Positions 35,401 to 44,500 of a stretch of 64,000 nucleotides of DNA are shown here, piece by piece. The stretch's first letter is position 1. Every line of letters starts with the position of its first letter. The DNA comes from Campylobacteraceae bacterium (lineage in GTDB: Bacteria; Campylobacterota; Campylobacteria; Campylobacterales; Sulfurovaceae). The translations under genes were made by a program, and so were the position numbers. Location of the stretch: assembly GCA_027035765.1 (NCBI GenBank), contig JALVUD010000008.1, positions 62,001 to 126,000 of the forward strand, in the 5' to 3' direction. The notes beneath the pieces were generated by a model, which was given only the letters and a program-made list of their open reading frames with translations, searched no databases and was not told where the DNA came from.

Positions 35401-35968
35401 TTTCCTTACGAAAACTCTCCGCCGCTGACTTTCCTTTCTCCTTCCGTATTCTGAAATAATTCCGCCGAAGGTCCTGTTTCAATCCCCTCGTGTAACTGTC
35501 GATCGTCTCCTGATTGAACGTAATCGCTTCGGCCCTGTTACTCGAAGCGAGTACCGTATCCTTGATGAACCTTTCAAGGCGCACATACGAGGGAAGCGTT
35601 CCCAATTCGGAGAGATCCGGTTCCTTTCCCCTGGCGAAATAATCGACGATCATTTCGGCTTCGGATTTCAAAACGAGGATCTCATCCTCTGTTCCGGGAA
35701 AAAGCTCTTCGAGTTTTTTCCTGATTTCGTCACGATTGTCTCTCGTATGAATAATGTAGATGAATCGGACATCGTGTTTGTCGGAAGATGCGAATTTCCC
35801 CATGACGGAGGCCACAGCATGGCTCTTTCCGGATCCCGTGGCCGAAGAGAGAAGGAACATCCACTTTTTCCGATCCGAGTCGGTTCCGATACGCACCGCC
35901 TCCCCAATTTTTCTTTCGAGAACATCTTCTATGAAACGCGAAGCCGCATGTTCTTTTTGATACGCCAT
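32420..35968 (-). CDS. SF2 helicase fused to a PD-(D/E)XK nuclease
   Basis: 1182 residues. Helicase motifs in order: I ATGSGKS (43-49), II VIDEID (about 238), III GVSATSTLE (about 513), VI IQAVGRLHR (about 849). A C-terminal nuclease domain follows: GETVGRYVFEKICGI, then FFDFV and YVDFKHY at about 1080-1090, which fit the D...(D/E)XK active site. The helicase core is broken by long insertions. The fusion resembles defence helicase-nucleases, but I do not recognise the system. Its stop overlaps the partner gene start. Upstream, 35969-36110 is AT-rich with a TATAAT. Confidence 0.82.
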   Translation of the reverse strand: MAYQKEHAASRFIEDVLERKIGEAVRIGTDSDRKKWMFLLSSATGSGKSHAVASVMGKFASSDKHDVRFIYIIHTRDNRDEIRKKLEELFPGTEDEILVLKSEAEMIVDYFARGKEPDLSELGTLPSYVRLERFIKDTVLASSNRAEAITFNQETIDSYTRGLKQDLRRNYFRIRKEKGKSAAESFRKEISVIFPTADLKKFKVIITTTHRFMYPVWTPALSQKLYDMDLFRNQFLVIDEIDAQKSTMLKILSEAAAKEVIDQTMLFSSIHHVLKNSEFLPKYGVSPEDAKNITDFFDEVYRKYYDGYHFLYEGGEDPGSRYILRSEISSIVEGKAQRLGIRIDREKMTSYVYPLDSDSPKESLMFSGLIRDIDRALSRLMAMGAASVKAMIYRAREKAKEENKWIDTDELRRNRIDDFIRDLGYSPEDDEKKYTFLKEGIEHFQRMAKKERKRVLASNAQDFYPKGFSVVEVRSPDEGIGYERFRSGFRFFSLLDTPEYILQSVASRMYIVGVSATSTLETVTRNFDLKYLRSAGIPVQRLSAGELEKLNRLYIEDNRQEHRSFNVAFTDVEEMDLENVCEKYFAGDETCLLLLKRIEQKWKSTKNRWNSDSGYVFKRYLKYIAAYYDFLTRPEITSYLAFVNQLPGSASGMQEELHILFEKMILANRDNPEMKEDFRGWIDRERNRLAEEAKEKLFFVARAKNMDEYREVIEKGLLRKGGHAFVFTSYPTMGSGKNIHYEVEEPEDIRGYEGENRRSRKRDFSAIYCELPTHIVPLPDFETDGPPGKRYAPILQTIYYIHALYASRMMSWSDFYVSLENIIGGKRIIKYDRQSTDYINAVMGMVIQAVGRLHRENNPDDPMTILIDEQILPLAVNFDPEDIAALPSIRRLLEVAGTEEKERTKGNGETKKIIERDSARLARKIRNLLANIRKDRYYREEWESIRKELLVHPAVADGDSSEFAALYTPELDTDRYWYRTDDDFETVDVILRDPRSNRRSEVSAEAAGLDIIGNIPELRAFFEEKGYALDFKHRCLPLPAAFNNFYKGILGETVGRYVFEKICGIDLREMEDGAGYEFFDFVSSGGIYVDFKHYSTHTLESTAEREVREKAAAKLRDLGGRRGVVANVLLRSGGPANASREISYADGIYIVPFLIDATDPESPEFDAAILKKIKEVFFAAYE

Positions 35969-36110
35969 TTTCTGTACCCTGTAATAGAATGTCTATATTC
36001 CTGCATTATACATTCCAAAATAATTTGATACCATCCCGGCCAATGGCCAAACGGTCCAAAGACGAGATCAGGCAAAAGATTGACAGACTGAACGTTCTAT
36101 TCCACTTCAT

Positions 36111-36941
36111 TTAGATTTCCACCCGCATCGGGGCAGCTCCCATTCCGTTGAGGCTTTCCTCCGGATATCCCATGGGATTGCAGCGGCACTTCACGCCGTG
36201 CGCTTCGTATTCCATCCGTTCGTGGGTATGGCCGAAGATCCAGTATTTCATCGATCCGCTTTCAAGGAATTCCGCCCCGTTGAAAGTGAAATATCCCGTC
36301 GTCTCCATCTCCCGCCACTTGTCGGGTACATGCTCCTTCTCGATGGAGGGGTTGACGTGGGTGATCATCACGTCCACCTTTCGGCAGATGCGCCGGATCT
36401 TCTCCTTCTCGGCGGCGGCGAAAGTCCGCCGGTCCACTCCGCGCAGATAGTCGGCGTCGGACATCGTTTTTTCCCAGAACCGGGAAATGTGGGCCTCCGT
36501 CTCCTCCCTGTTCCCTTTCGGGAAGTGCCTTTCGATATAGGTTGCGTCGTACCAGCTGTCGCATCCGCCGAAGCGGACGCCCCCGATCTCGACCACCTCG
36601 CCGTCGAGGCAGCGCATTCCCTCTTCGGCGTCGATGAGATCCCGCATCTCCGCCGCGCGTCGCCTGGAGTCGTTCCGGTAGCTTCCGGAAGCCCCGGGAT
36701 CGGGAAGATAGTAGTCGTGGTTACCGAGGACGCAGAGGATGTGCCGGTAGCCGAAAACCTCCCTGATGAGCTTCAGCACCCGGAGGTTTTGGGCGTTGTT
36801 GTGGCCGATATCCCCGGCGACGACCAGCACGTCCCCTCCCTTTTGCAGGACGCGTCCATAGAGGTTGTAAATGGAGTATCCGTCCACCGGTCCGTGGAAA
36901 TAGAAATCGGCGTGGAGGTCGCTCAGGACGTCTATCTTCAT
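36111..36941 (-). CDS. calcineurin-like metallophosphoesterase
   Basis: 276 residues. All metal-binding blocks are present: DLHADF (residues 7-12), VVAGDIGHNN (about 40-50), LGNHDYY (about 73), MITHVNPS (about 195) and IFGHTHERMEY (about 237). This is the two-metal site of metallophosphoesterases, which hydrolyse phosphoesters in nucleotides, DNA or proteins. It lies 142 bp upstream of the helicase-nuclease gene on the same strand and may belong to the same cargo module. Confidence 0.88.
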   Translation of the reverse strand: MKIDVLSDLHADFYFHGPVDGYSIYNLYGRVLQKGGDVLVVAGDIGHNNAQNLRVLKLIREVFGYRHILCVLGNHDYYLPDPGASGSYRNDSRRRAAEMRDLIDAEEGMRCLDGEVVEIGGVRFGGCDSWYDATYIERHFPKGNREETEAHISRFWEKTMSDADYLRGVDRRTFAAAEKEKIRRICRKVDVMITHVNPSIEKEHVPDKWREMETTGYFTFNGAEFLESGSMKYWIFGHTHERMEYEAHGVKCRCNPMGYPEESLNGMGAAPMRVEI

Positions 36942-37065
36942 TCCTCTCTCCTCCGTTTTATCGGGTCCATTTTATCACCTTCGGGAACCCGGAGGGGTTT
37001 TCATTGCAGGGAGAAAGACGGGGAGGTTTCGGTATCATCCCGTAAAACGGATGGAGAAGGACCGG

Positions 37066-37713
37066 ATGAAGAAACTGCTACTCCTGATTCCCGTGCTCAT
37101 GTCACTGGCCTCCGTCCCTTCTCTTGCGGAAAGTCCCTGTCCGATCCATCTCCACAATTCCCGCTACGACGTCTGCTACTCCTGCAAGCGCAAGACTCCG
37201 CTATCCGTCACCTACGAGATACGGCGGGAAGACGTGGAGGGAAAGCGGAAGCGCCCCGCCTTCTCTTTCCGTCCCGACTACCGGCTTCCGGCGAAGTGCC
37301 GGAGCTATCCGAAGGACTACGCCGGGACGGGATACGACCGGGGGCACCTGGCCCCGGCAGGGATCTTCGGAGGCTGGAAAGAGAGGAAGGAGACCTTCCT
37401 GATGAGCAACGTCGCTCCGCAGAAGCCCTCCGTGAACCGGGGCGTCTGGGCTAAAATCGAACGTTTCGCCAGGATCATGGCGGTCCGCTACGGGAAGGTG
37501 GAGGTGACGACGGGCGTCTGCTTCGACGGCGAGAGGAGCTTCATCCGGCACGGAGTGGAGATCCCGGATCGGTGGTACAAGATCATAAGGATCCCGAATA
37601 GGAAAGAGCCGGTGGTGTTCGTGGTGCCGAACCGGAAAGGCGAAAAGGAAAATATAAAATTTTTTCTTTGCACATATGATATACTTTTTAACATTTGTGC
37701 GAATAACGAATAA
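37066..37713 (+). CDS. secreted DNA/RNA non-specific endonuclease, C-terminus apparently replaced
   Basis: 215 residues from ATG 37066 (GAGAAGG upstream). A signal peptide is clear: KKLLLLIPVLMSLASVPSLA. The nuclease signature YDRGHLAPAG is at about residue 90, with the metal-binding Asn region MSNVAPQKPSVNRGVW about 30 residues later, as in NucA/EndA. The last 20 residues (IKFFLCTYDILFNICANNE) are unlike the family. Base composition drops sharply at about 37655, so the end is probably a chance reading into the AT-rich restriction module. Confidence 0.85.
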   Translation: MKKLLLLIPVLMSLASVPSLAESPCPIHLHNSRYDVCYSCKRKTPLSVTYEIRREDVEGKRKRPAFSFRPDYRLPAKCRSYPKDYAGTGYDRGHLAPAGIFGGWKERKETFLMSNVAPQKPSVNRGVWAKIERFARIMAVRYGKVEVTTGVCFDGERSFIRHGVEIPDRWYKIIRIPNRKEPVVFVVPNRKGEKENIKFFLCTYDILFNICANNE

Positions 37714-37754
37714 TTAGAATAGATTTTGACAGTAATTATTCTAATATTTATCAC
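37713..37754 (+). promoter_or_regulatory. promoter and inverted-repeat operator of the type III R-M operon
   Basis: ATTAGAATA (37713-37721) and TATTCTAAT (37737-37745) are perfect 9-bp arms. Between them is TTGACA (37726-37731), with a weak TATCAC 17 bp further on (37749-37754). The dyad would let a repressor cover the -35 box. Confidence 0.55.
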
Positions 37755-37777
37755 GTATAAGCAGAAAGCGAGGGAAC

Positions 37778-40700
37778 ATGCAAAACATACAACAAAAATT
37801 CAAAGACTTTATACTTAACGATATCTTTTGGTTTGACAAAAGCGAGCTGAATTTCGGCATATACAAAATTTTCAGACAGAAAGAGGAGCTGATTCGAGAA
37901 AGGATCGATGAGATCGTTCGCAATATCGAAGAACAACTATCGGATTCTATGGCGATAGAGTTCAAAAGGATAAAAAAAGAGATTTTGCAATACGTTCCGC
38001 CAATCAATGCGAAAGAGATCAGAACTTTAGAAGATTTGAAACGCGCTGCCGAAGAGTATGGAGGGGAAGATAGGGAGAGGCTTCTATCCGAGCTTGATGC
38101 CGTAAGCTCTACCCAAAAATACAACTCGGTCAAGGTATATGAATACCTTTATCAGTTTTTTAGCCTTTACTATGAAAAGGGTGATTTCGGATACACCCCT
38201 CGCAGCTTCAGAACCTATAGCGTTCCGTACGCATATGAGGAGTATCTAAACGACCCCGTCCGCAAGAATGCCTGTGAAACGGCACAAAGCGTGGACTACC
38301 GAGGAGAAGAGACGCTTTTTACCTGGAAAACCAAAGACAGTTATTATATAAAATCAAAAAAACTGATGAACAGTATGGAGGTGAAACTTGAATATAAAGG
38401 CGGCCTATATACCATCCGATTGAATGTCGTAGAAAAGGATGAGAATATAAAAGACGACAAAAAGATAAAGCAATACAGGCTTGTCACCATCAAGAAAGAC
38501 GGCAACGTGATAAACCTGAGTTTTAATATATCGGATCATGCCACACCTAAGCACACAACCTATCTGCTGTTGTTGAGTGTTATCGAGGAAAACATATCCG
38601 ATCTGGACTACGATGCGATCTTTTCGGATGGCGATCTAAGGGACTACTTTGAGTCCTTGCCGTTCAAGGACAAAAAAACAAGCGCTTCTCTTTTTAACAG
38701 CTCCCAGCGGATCCTTAAACAGAGATTCAAGGAGTTTATGGAAGACGACTCCCTGAGAAAGTATCTCATCCATAAAGACAAAAATATCTTCAAGAGCGAA
38801 CTCAAAGGCAAAGAAGACGAAACCCAATTGAAGTCGAAGGCATCCAAGCTGAAGATCCGCAAAAAGGACTACGCCTCCAAAATCTATACCAGAACCGAGG
38901 CCAAGGCCCTTTTGGGGCTTGAGAGAAAAGAGAGGTTTGAATTTGAAAACGCCAAGGACCTGGAAAGGCTTTATGCCAAAGACCCCCTGCTGGACTTTTT
39001 TTACAGGCTGGATAGGGGAGTCAATCTCTTTTACGCCGGAGTGGATAGCGACTATTTCATCCACAAGAACCTGAAACGGTTTTTGAGCGTGGAGCTTGAC
39101 AAGTTCATCAAAAATTATATCTTCGCCGACACCGACGCCATCTTGCGGATGGACGAAACCTCAAGAACCATCACAAAATTCGCAAGGGTCTTCAAGGAAC
39201 AGGCGAACGTTTTTATCGAGCTTCTCTCTTCGATCGAGGAGTTTCAGAAGTATCTATGGGAAAAGAGAAAGATGGTCAAATCTTCCCATTATATTATCAG
39301 CTCCGACAAGATCGGGGATGTGGGGCTGCTTGAGCGAGTGCTGAAAAATCGGGAACAGCTAAAGGAGTGGGAAGAGCTGGGCATCCTCAAGAAAAATGAA
39401 AACCCCAATCTCATCGAGCTGCAAAGCCATAGCTATCCGATCGATACCAGGCATTTTGACGCGGGGTTCAAGTATCGGGTTTTGAGCCTGTTTGAAAATA
39501 TCGAGGAGGAGTTGTCGGGCCTGCTTATCAAGAGTGAGAACTATCAGGCGCTCAGGTTTTTGGAGCCCAAATACACCGATAAAAAAGGAAACGGCAAGAT
39601 AAAATGCGTCTATATCGACCCGCCTTACAACACAGGCAGCGACGGCTTCGTCTATAAAGACAACTTCAAACACGCCAGTTGGCTGAGCATGATGAACGAC
39701 AGGTTGAATGAAGCCCGGAAGTTGATGAGAGAGGATGGGGTTATATTTACAAGTATCGATGATAATCAACTTTACACTTTAAAACAAATCAAAGACCAAG
39801 TATTCAAGGATGAAAATTTTATCGGAACTATCGTATGGCAAAGCACTCAAAAGAATGACCCAAAAAATATCGCAATTAATCATGAATATATTGTGAGTTA
39901 TTTAAAAAATAATGAAGTTAACAAAAAAAATAGATGGAGAACCCCTCATCCATTAGTAAAGGACATGCTGGACGATTTCGAGAAGCTTAAGAAAAAGTAT
40001 CCGTCAAATAAAGAAAAGTTACTGAATGAATGGCGTAATATTATTAAACAAAAATATACAGAACTTTCACATTATAAATATATCGATGAAAAAGGAGTAT
40101 ATTTTGCTGCTGATATAAGTGACCCGCAGAAAAAAGGCCCCAAGCATGATTTTGTTATTCATCCAATAACTGGGAAAGTCTGTAAGCCTCCTGCGGGAGG
40201 ATATTCTCCAAGAGCGGACGAAATGAGAAGAAGACTTGAAAACAATGAGATCCATTTTGGCAAAACACACGAAACTGTTGTTTGTCAAAAAAAATATCTT
40301 GATACAGCAGAAGACAGATTAAATAGTGTTTATTATGAAGATGGAAGAAGGGCAAGTAATTTATTGAAAGAATTGTTCAACAAAAATGTTTTCAACAATC
40401 CAAAATCTGAAAAGATGATCAGCAGGATAATTAGATTCACGACCAAAAAAGATGAGAATATTTTGGACTTTTTTGGAGGAAGTGGCTCAACCGCACATGC
40501 GGTAATTGACTTAAACAAAAAAAATGGACAGCAAATAAAATTTTTCATAGTGGAAATGAATGATTATTTTGAAACCATAATTCTGCCGAGAATCAAAAAA
40601 GTATCATACTCTAGTGTTTGGAAAAAAGGCATAGCCCTAGACAAAGACGGATATAGTGGTATTTTTCAATACATCGAACTAGAGCAGTATGACGATATTG

Positions 40701-41086
40701 TCGACAACCTTGAAGTGGTTGACGGGGTTGACTATTCGGATATAGATTTCGGTTATATTTACGAACCGGACAAAAACCGGATAAATTTCAGAATGCAAAA
40801 GGAACTCGACGACCCACTCGATGAAAACGCTAGATTCGATATTTTCACTTCGCTTCTGTTTCACGAAGGCCTGGATCTTGTGCGCGTTCGTCTCGACAGC
40901 GACGTGCTGGAGGCGTACGCCAAAAACAAAAATGGCGAAGAGTGCGCCGTGCTGCTTGGTAGCGGCAAAGCGGCAATAGAGCGAAAAGTGGAGGAGATCA
41001 GGGGCGGAAAAGAGCTGAAAATCTATACCAACCAACCCATTGCGGGGACTGAGCGGATTTTGGCAGAGACCTTCAAAGGCAAATGA
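37778..41086 (+). CDS. mod: type III restriction-modification methyltransferase (Mod)
   Basis: 1102 residues. Beta-class adenine methyltransferase: motif IV VYIDPPYNTGSDGFVYKD at about residue 610, then a long variable region, then motif I ILDFFGGSGSTAHAVIDL at about residue 898. An N-terminal extension of about 550 residues precedes the methylase core, making it far longer than classic Mod (about 650), as in a widespread long Mod subtype. The region between the two motifs (39750-40570), which holds the target-recognition domain, is visibly richer in A and T than the rest. GAGGG stands before the ATG. Stop and res start are 1 bp apart. Confidence 0.9.
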   Translation: MQNIQQKFKDFILNDIFWFDKSELNFGIYKIFRQKEELIRERIDEIVRNIEEQLSDSMAIEFKRIKKEILQYVPPINAKEIRTLEDLKRAAEEYGGEDRERLLSELDAVSSTQKYNSVKVYEYLYQFFSLYYEKGDFGYTPRSFRTYSVPYAYEEYLNDPVRKNACETAQSVDYRGEETLFTWKTKDSYYIKSKKLMNSMEVKLEYKGGLYTIRLNVVEKDENIKDDKKIKQYRLVTIKKDGNVINLSFNISDHATPKHTTYLLLLSVIEENISDLDYDAIFSDGDLRDYFESLPFKDKKTSASLFNSSQRILKQRFKEFMEDDSLRKYLIHKDKNIFKSELKGKEDETQLKSKASKLKIRKKDYASKIYTRTEAKALLGLERKERFEFENAKDLERLYAKDPLLDFFYRLDRGVNLFYAGVDSDYFIHKNLKRFLSVELDKFIKNYIFADTDAILRMDETSRTITKFARVFKEQANVFIELLSSIEEFQKYLWEKRKMVKSSHYIISSDKIGDVGLLERVLKNREQLKEWEELGILKKNENPNLIELQSHSYPIDTRHFDAGFKYRVLSLFENIEEELSGLLIKSENYQALRFLEPKYTDKKGNGKIKCVYIDPPYNTGSDGFVYKDNFKHASWLSMMNDRLNEARKLMREDGVIFTSIDDNQLYTLKQIKDQVFKDENFIGTIVWQSTQKNDPKNIAINHEYIVSYLKNNEVNKKNRWRTPHPLVKDMLDDFEKLKKKYPSNKEKLLNEWRNIIKQKYTELSHYKYIDEKGVYFAADISDPQKKGPKHDFVIHPITGKVCKPPAGGYSPRADEMRRRLENNEIHFGKTHETVVCQKKYLDTAEDRLNSVYYEDGRRASNLLKELFNKNVFNNPKSEKMISRIIRFTTKKDENILDFFGGSGSTAHAVIDLNKKNGQQIKFFIVEMNDYFETIILPRIKKVSYSSVWKKGIALDKDGYSGIFQYIELEQYDDIVDNLEVVDGVDYSDIDFGYIYEPDKNRINFRMQKELDDPLDENARFDIFTSLLFHEGLDLVRVRLDSDVLEAYAKNKNGEECAVLLGSGKAAIERKVEEIRGGKELKIYTNQPIAGTERILAETFKGK

Positions 41087-41087
41087 G

Positions 41088-44000
41088 ATGAAAAGCAGCG
41101 ATCTGACTCTTTTCAGAGAAATTTGTGACAGCCTGGATGAGGGGCTCTACCGGCAGATTCAGATACCGGACAAGGAATTTGTGTCCGATGTAGAAAGCGG
41201 ATCCAAATTTGACGAGTTCGCCTCCCGCTGCAGTGTCGAATACGATTTCAGCGACATAGAAGAGAAGCTCGGGGTGAGCTTACGATACTATCAGCGCTTG
41301 GCGCTTTACTTTACCAAATATTACTTTGAGAAGAAATACCTAATCAACGGCAACGAAAACAACAAGTTGACCTATTGGATGGCAACGGGCAGCGGCAAAA
41401 CCATCATCATGAAAGCCAATATTGTCGATTATTTCGAATACTTGAGAGACAAAAACCCCGATGAAATCGAAGTGGTCGTCACTTCTCCACTCAAGGAGCT
41501 GATCGGGCAGTTGCAGATCGAAATCGGCGACTTTTTCGCCAATGAATACTTCAGGGATTTCAAATTCAGCTACACGGTGGAGACCACACAGAGCCTGATC
41601 GAAAGATACAAAAGCGAATCTCATGAGATTGTAGGGGAAAACCAGTTTCGGCTCTTGTTGGTGGATGAAGCGCACATCGGACTCGGCCGCAAAGACAAGG
41701 GGGCTTTCGTTGCCTTGAGAGACGCGCTGACGCAAAACGCCGCCCACAGTTTCATGTTCGAATATAGCGCCACTTTTTACGACATCACCGAAAGGGAACA
41801 AATCGACGAGTATGCGCGAAGAATCATCTATGAGTATGACTATGGCAAGTTTTATAACGACGGCTACGGCAAAGACTTCAAGTTCGACGTGGTAAAAAAG
41901 GATGCCATCGCCGAAGATGAAAACCGTGACATTAAGCGGAATCTCGATGCGAACTTTGAAGCGTTCCACAAGAAAATGGAGGCTTTTTACGCCTACAACG
42001 GGAACCGAAAGCTCCACAGAGGCAAACTTTTTCCCAACCGGCCGCTGCTTGTCATGGCAGGCAATACCGTATCGGCCAACAAGGAGAGCGACGCCGACAA
42101 TATAGAAAACAGCGACATCGCGAAGATTGTAGACTACCTGGCGAACCTTGAGAGTAACGTTATAGGCAACCACATCAATATCTTCAACGCCGCCGAGGGC
42201 GCACTCCACCTGCTGCAAAACCGAGCCAACGAAGATGAGCTGCTGATGGCCTACGGAGAAAACACCACTCCGTTTGGGCTTGTCACCGTAGGCGATGTGA
42301 AGAAGTTTTTCGAAAACCAAAACATTCAAAAACTCATTGAACGCGGGAAGATCATAGTCAAAGATATCAAGTTTACCGATGAGAATTGGCTTTTTAGAAA
42401 TATAGACAACGAGAGCAGCCCTATCAACATATTGATCGGAAGCAGAAAATTCAGTGCGGGATGGAACAGCTTCAGAGCCAGCCAGATATGCCTTATCAAT
42501 TTCGGGACGGGAAGCGGGCCGACCATCATCCAGATGTTTGGACGAGGCGTGAGGCTGAGGGGGCTGAATGACGACGGGAAGAGGACCGAAAGGCACTATG
42601 TGAAAGAAAACGGCGGGAAAACGGAGTTTTTGCCGCATTCGAAAGAGAACGTTTTAAGTAAAGAGAAATATGACCTTTTGAAATATCTTGAGACCCTGTT
42701 TATTTATAGCTTGCGGAGCACATATCTAAAAAGATTTGTCGAAGAGGATACCGATATTTATCAAAAATGTGTCATTTCGAGCAAAGAGGTCTCCGTGCGA
42801 GACGAATACAAAGAGACCAAATTACCAATTTTCTATGTCGATAAATCGGTTTTAGACCGTGAAAGTATTATCAAGGTAGATCACTTATGGATCGAGAACG
42901 GCCAACTGGATATTCATTACACTTTCAATTTGTCCCCTAATCACATCGCTATAAATCTTCCCTTGATCATTGATTTTACGATCAAAAAAGAAACCACACT
43001 AAAATTTGACAAAATAAACTACTTGAAATATTTCGTAGATAGGGCATATATAGAAAACCTAATCTACAAACGCCTCCAAAAAAACAATATCACCATCATA
43101 GATTTTGACTTAGACTATATAATTTCTTTACTAAAACCGGGTATAGTCACTGTCAAATATGATGGAGAAATAAACAGTCCCGGGCAGTTTCAAAGACTCT
43201 TGTTGAAGGTCGCCTATGCTCTGATCTCCAAGATCAAAAATAAAATCGAAGACAATGAGACAAAGCAAAAATATAAATTCGATCAGGAAATAAAAGAAGA
43301 TGATTATATAGACCGATACGATATAAAATTTGTTCTTAATAAATCAGCCGATGTAAAAGAGGTCTCAGACAGGTTAGATAAGGACAAATCATATAAACTA
43401 TTCATAGATAGTATCATTAATCATTATTATTATCCACTGGCAATCAATCCAAACTCTGACAGTAGAAAAGTTTTTGAAACTTATAAAAAATGCCTTGATA
43501 ATACATTTACTGAAAATTACAAAACTATAATAGATTCAGACAGTAATTTTTTTAAAGATATAGAATTTATTAGAATCTCTCCAGACAAATTGGAGCCAAA
43601 TGAATTTAAATTTGTTTGTGATCTGCAAGAGCATATAAGCAAAAGTGACCTAAATGCAGTCATATTTAGAAACAAACCAAGAGGAAATATCGGATTAATC
43701 GGAAACAGCGAGATATTTTACCCGGACTTTATAATATGGTATCTTGACGATAAAGAACGTCAACATATTATTTTTTGTGATCCAAAAGGCATTAGAAATG
43801 CTGAAACTAAGTGGAAAGTATGCGATGCACCATATTATGTAAAAGAAATTGAAAACGAATGGGGAAGCTCGGTAATTTTACATTCATTTATTATTTCAAA
43901 TACACCAAAAAAAAATATTGTTTGGTCTCCCATAGATAAATTGAGCATAGAGCAATGTGGACTATTTTATAATTTGGTTTTTATGGAAGACTGTAGATAT

Positions 44001-44378
44001 ATAGAGAGAATATTTGAGTCAACAAAGCGAGATATACGTATTCATCGAGATTTTATGGAGTATTTAGAATATTATGACAATAGTATATTAAACGAATGGC
44101 TCAATGACGAAAAAAGGAAAGAACATTTAAAAAATCTAAATCACATTTCTAACTTAAACGATCTCAATCAAGCCAAAAAACTTCTGTTATATTTTACACT
44201 CTATAAAAATAGAGACTTGCTTAAAGAGGAGATATTAAATGATACACAGGATGTTATAAAATCTACCATTATTGAAGAATTACTACCTAGCTTTATCACT
44301 GAAATTATTCCAGGAGCTAAAATCATATATAAAATTGCAAAATTGATAGCCAAAGAATACAGCCAAAATACTCAATAA
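41088..44378 (+). CDS. res: type III restriction endonuclease subunit (Res)
   Basis: About 1096 residues from ATG 41088, directly after the mod stop; an in-frame start 48 nt earlier lies inside mod. DEAD-like translocase motifs: WMATGSGKTIIM (about residue 100), LLVDEAHIGLG (about 190), MFEYSATF (about 222), and SAGWNSFRASQICLINFGTG with IIQMFGRGVRL (about 460-485). The C-terminal part carries YPDFIIWYLDD and IIFCDPKG, a PD-(D/E)XK-like nuclease site. The last half (from about 42650) is much more AT-rich than the first, a sign of recombination. Works with Mod to cut unmodified DNA. Confidence 0.9.
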   Translation: MKSSDLTLFREICDSLDEGLYRQIQIPDKEFVSDVESGSKFDEFASRCSVEYDFSDIEEKLGVSLRYYQRLALYFTKYYFEKKYLINGNENNKLTYWMATGSGKTIIMKANIVDYFEYLRDKNPDEIEVVVTSPLKELIGQLQIEIGDFFANEYFRDFKFSYTVETTQSLIERYKSESHEIVGENQFRLLLVDEAHIGLGRKDKGAFVALRDALTQNAAHSFMFEYSATFYDITEREQIDEYARRIIYEYDYGKFYNDGYGKDFKFDVVKKDAIAEDENRDIKRNLDANFEAFHKKMEAFYAYNGNRKLHRGKLFPNRPLLVMAGNTVSANKESDADNIENSDIAKIVDYLANLESNVIGNHINIFNAAEGALHLLQNRANEDELLMAYGENTTPFGLVTVGDVKKFFENQNIQKLIERGKIIVKDIKFTDENWLFRNIDNESSPINILIGSRKFSAGWNSFRASQICLINFGTGSGPTIIQMFGRGVRLRGLNDDGKRTERHYVKENGGKTEFLPHSKENVLSKEKYDLLKYLETLFIYSLRSTYLKRFVEEDTDIYQKCVISSKEVSVRDEYKETKLPIFYVDKSVLDRESIIKVDHLWIENGQLDIHYTFNLSPNHIAINLPLIIDFTIKKETTLKFDKINYLKYFVDRAYIENLIYKRLQKNNITIIDFDLDYIISLLKPGIVTVKYDGEINSPGQFQRLLLKVAYALISKIKNKIEDNETKQKYKFDQEIKEDDYIDRYDIKFVLNKSADVKEVSDRLDKDKSYKLFIDSIINHYYYPLAINPNSDSRKVFETYKKCLDNTFTENYKTIIDSDSNFFKDIEFIRISPDKLEPNEFKFVCDLQEHISKSDLNAVIFRNKPRGNIGLIGNSEIFYPDFIIWYLDDKERQHIIFCDPKGIRNAETKWKVCDAPYYVKEIENEWGSSVILHSFIISNTPKKNIVWSPIDKLSIEQCGLFYNLVFMEDCRYIERIFESTKRDIRIHRDFMEYLEYYDNSILNEWLNDEKRKEHLKNLNHISNLNDLNQAKKLLLYFTLYKNRDLLKEEILNDTQDVIKSTIIEELLPSFITEIIPGAKIIYKIAKLIAKEYSQNTQ

Positions 44379-44500
44379 CTACATTATCAAAATAAATAAG
44401 AATTTATCTCAAATATTGTATGGATATCCAAAAATTATATGTTAATGTTCAGATCAACATATGGTAGTATACATAGCATGTCAATAATGGCATACCTATA

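Noticed and set aside
44379-44500. AACAT/ATGTT dyad in the res-S24 gap as an operator
   Set aside because: It lies between convergent gene ends, not at a promoter, and the arms are short.
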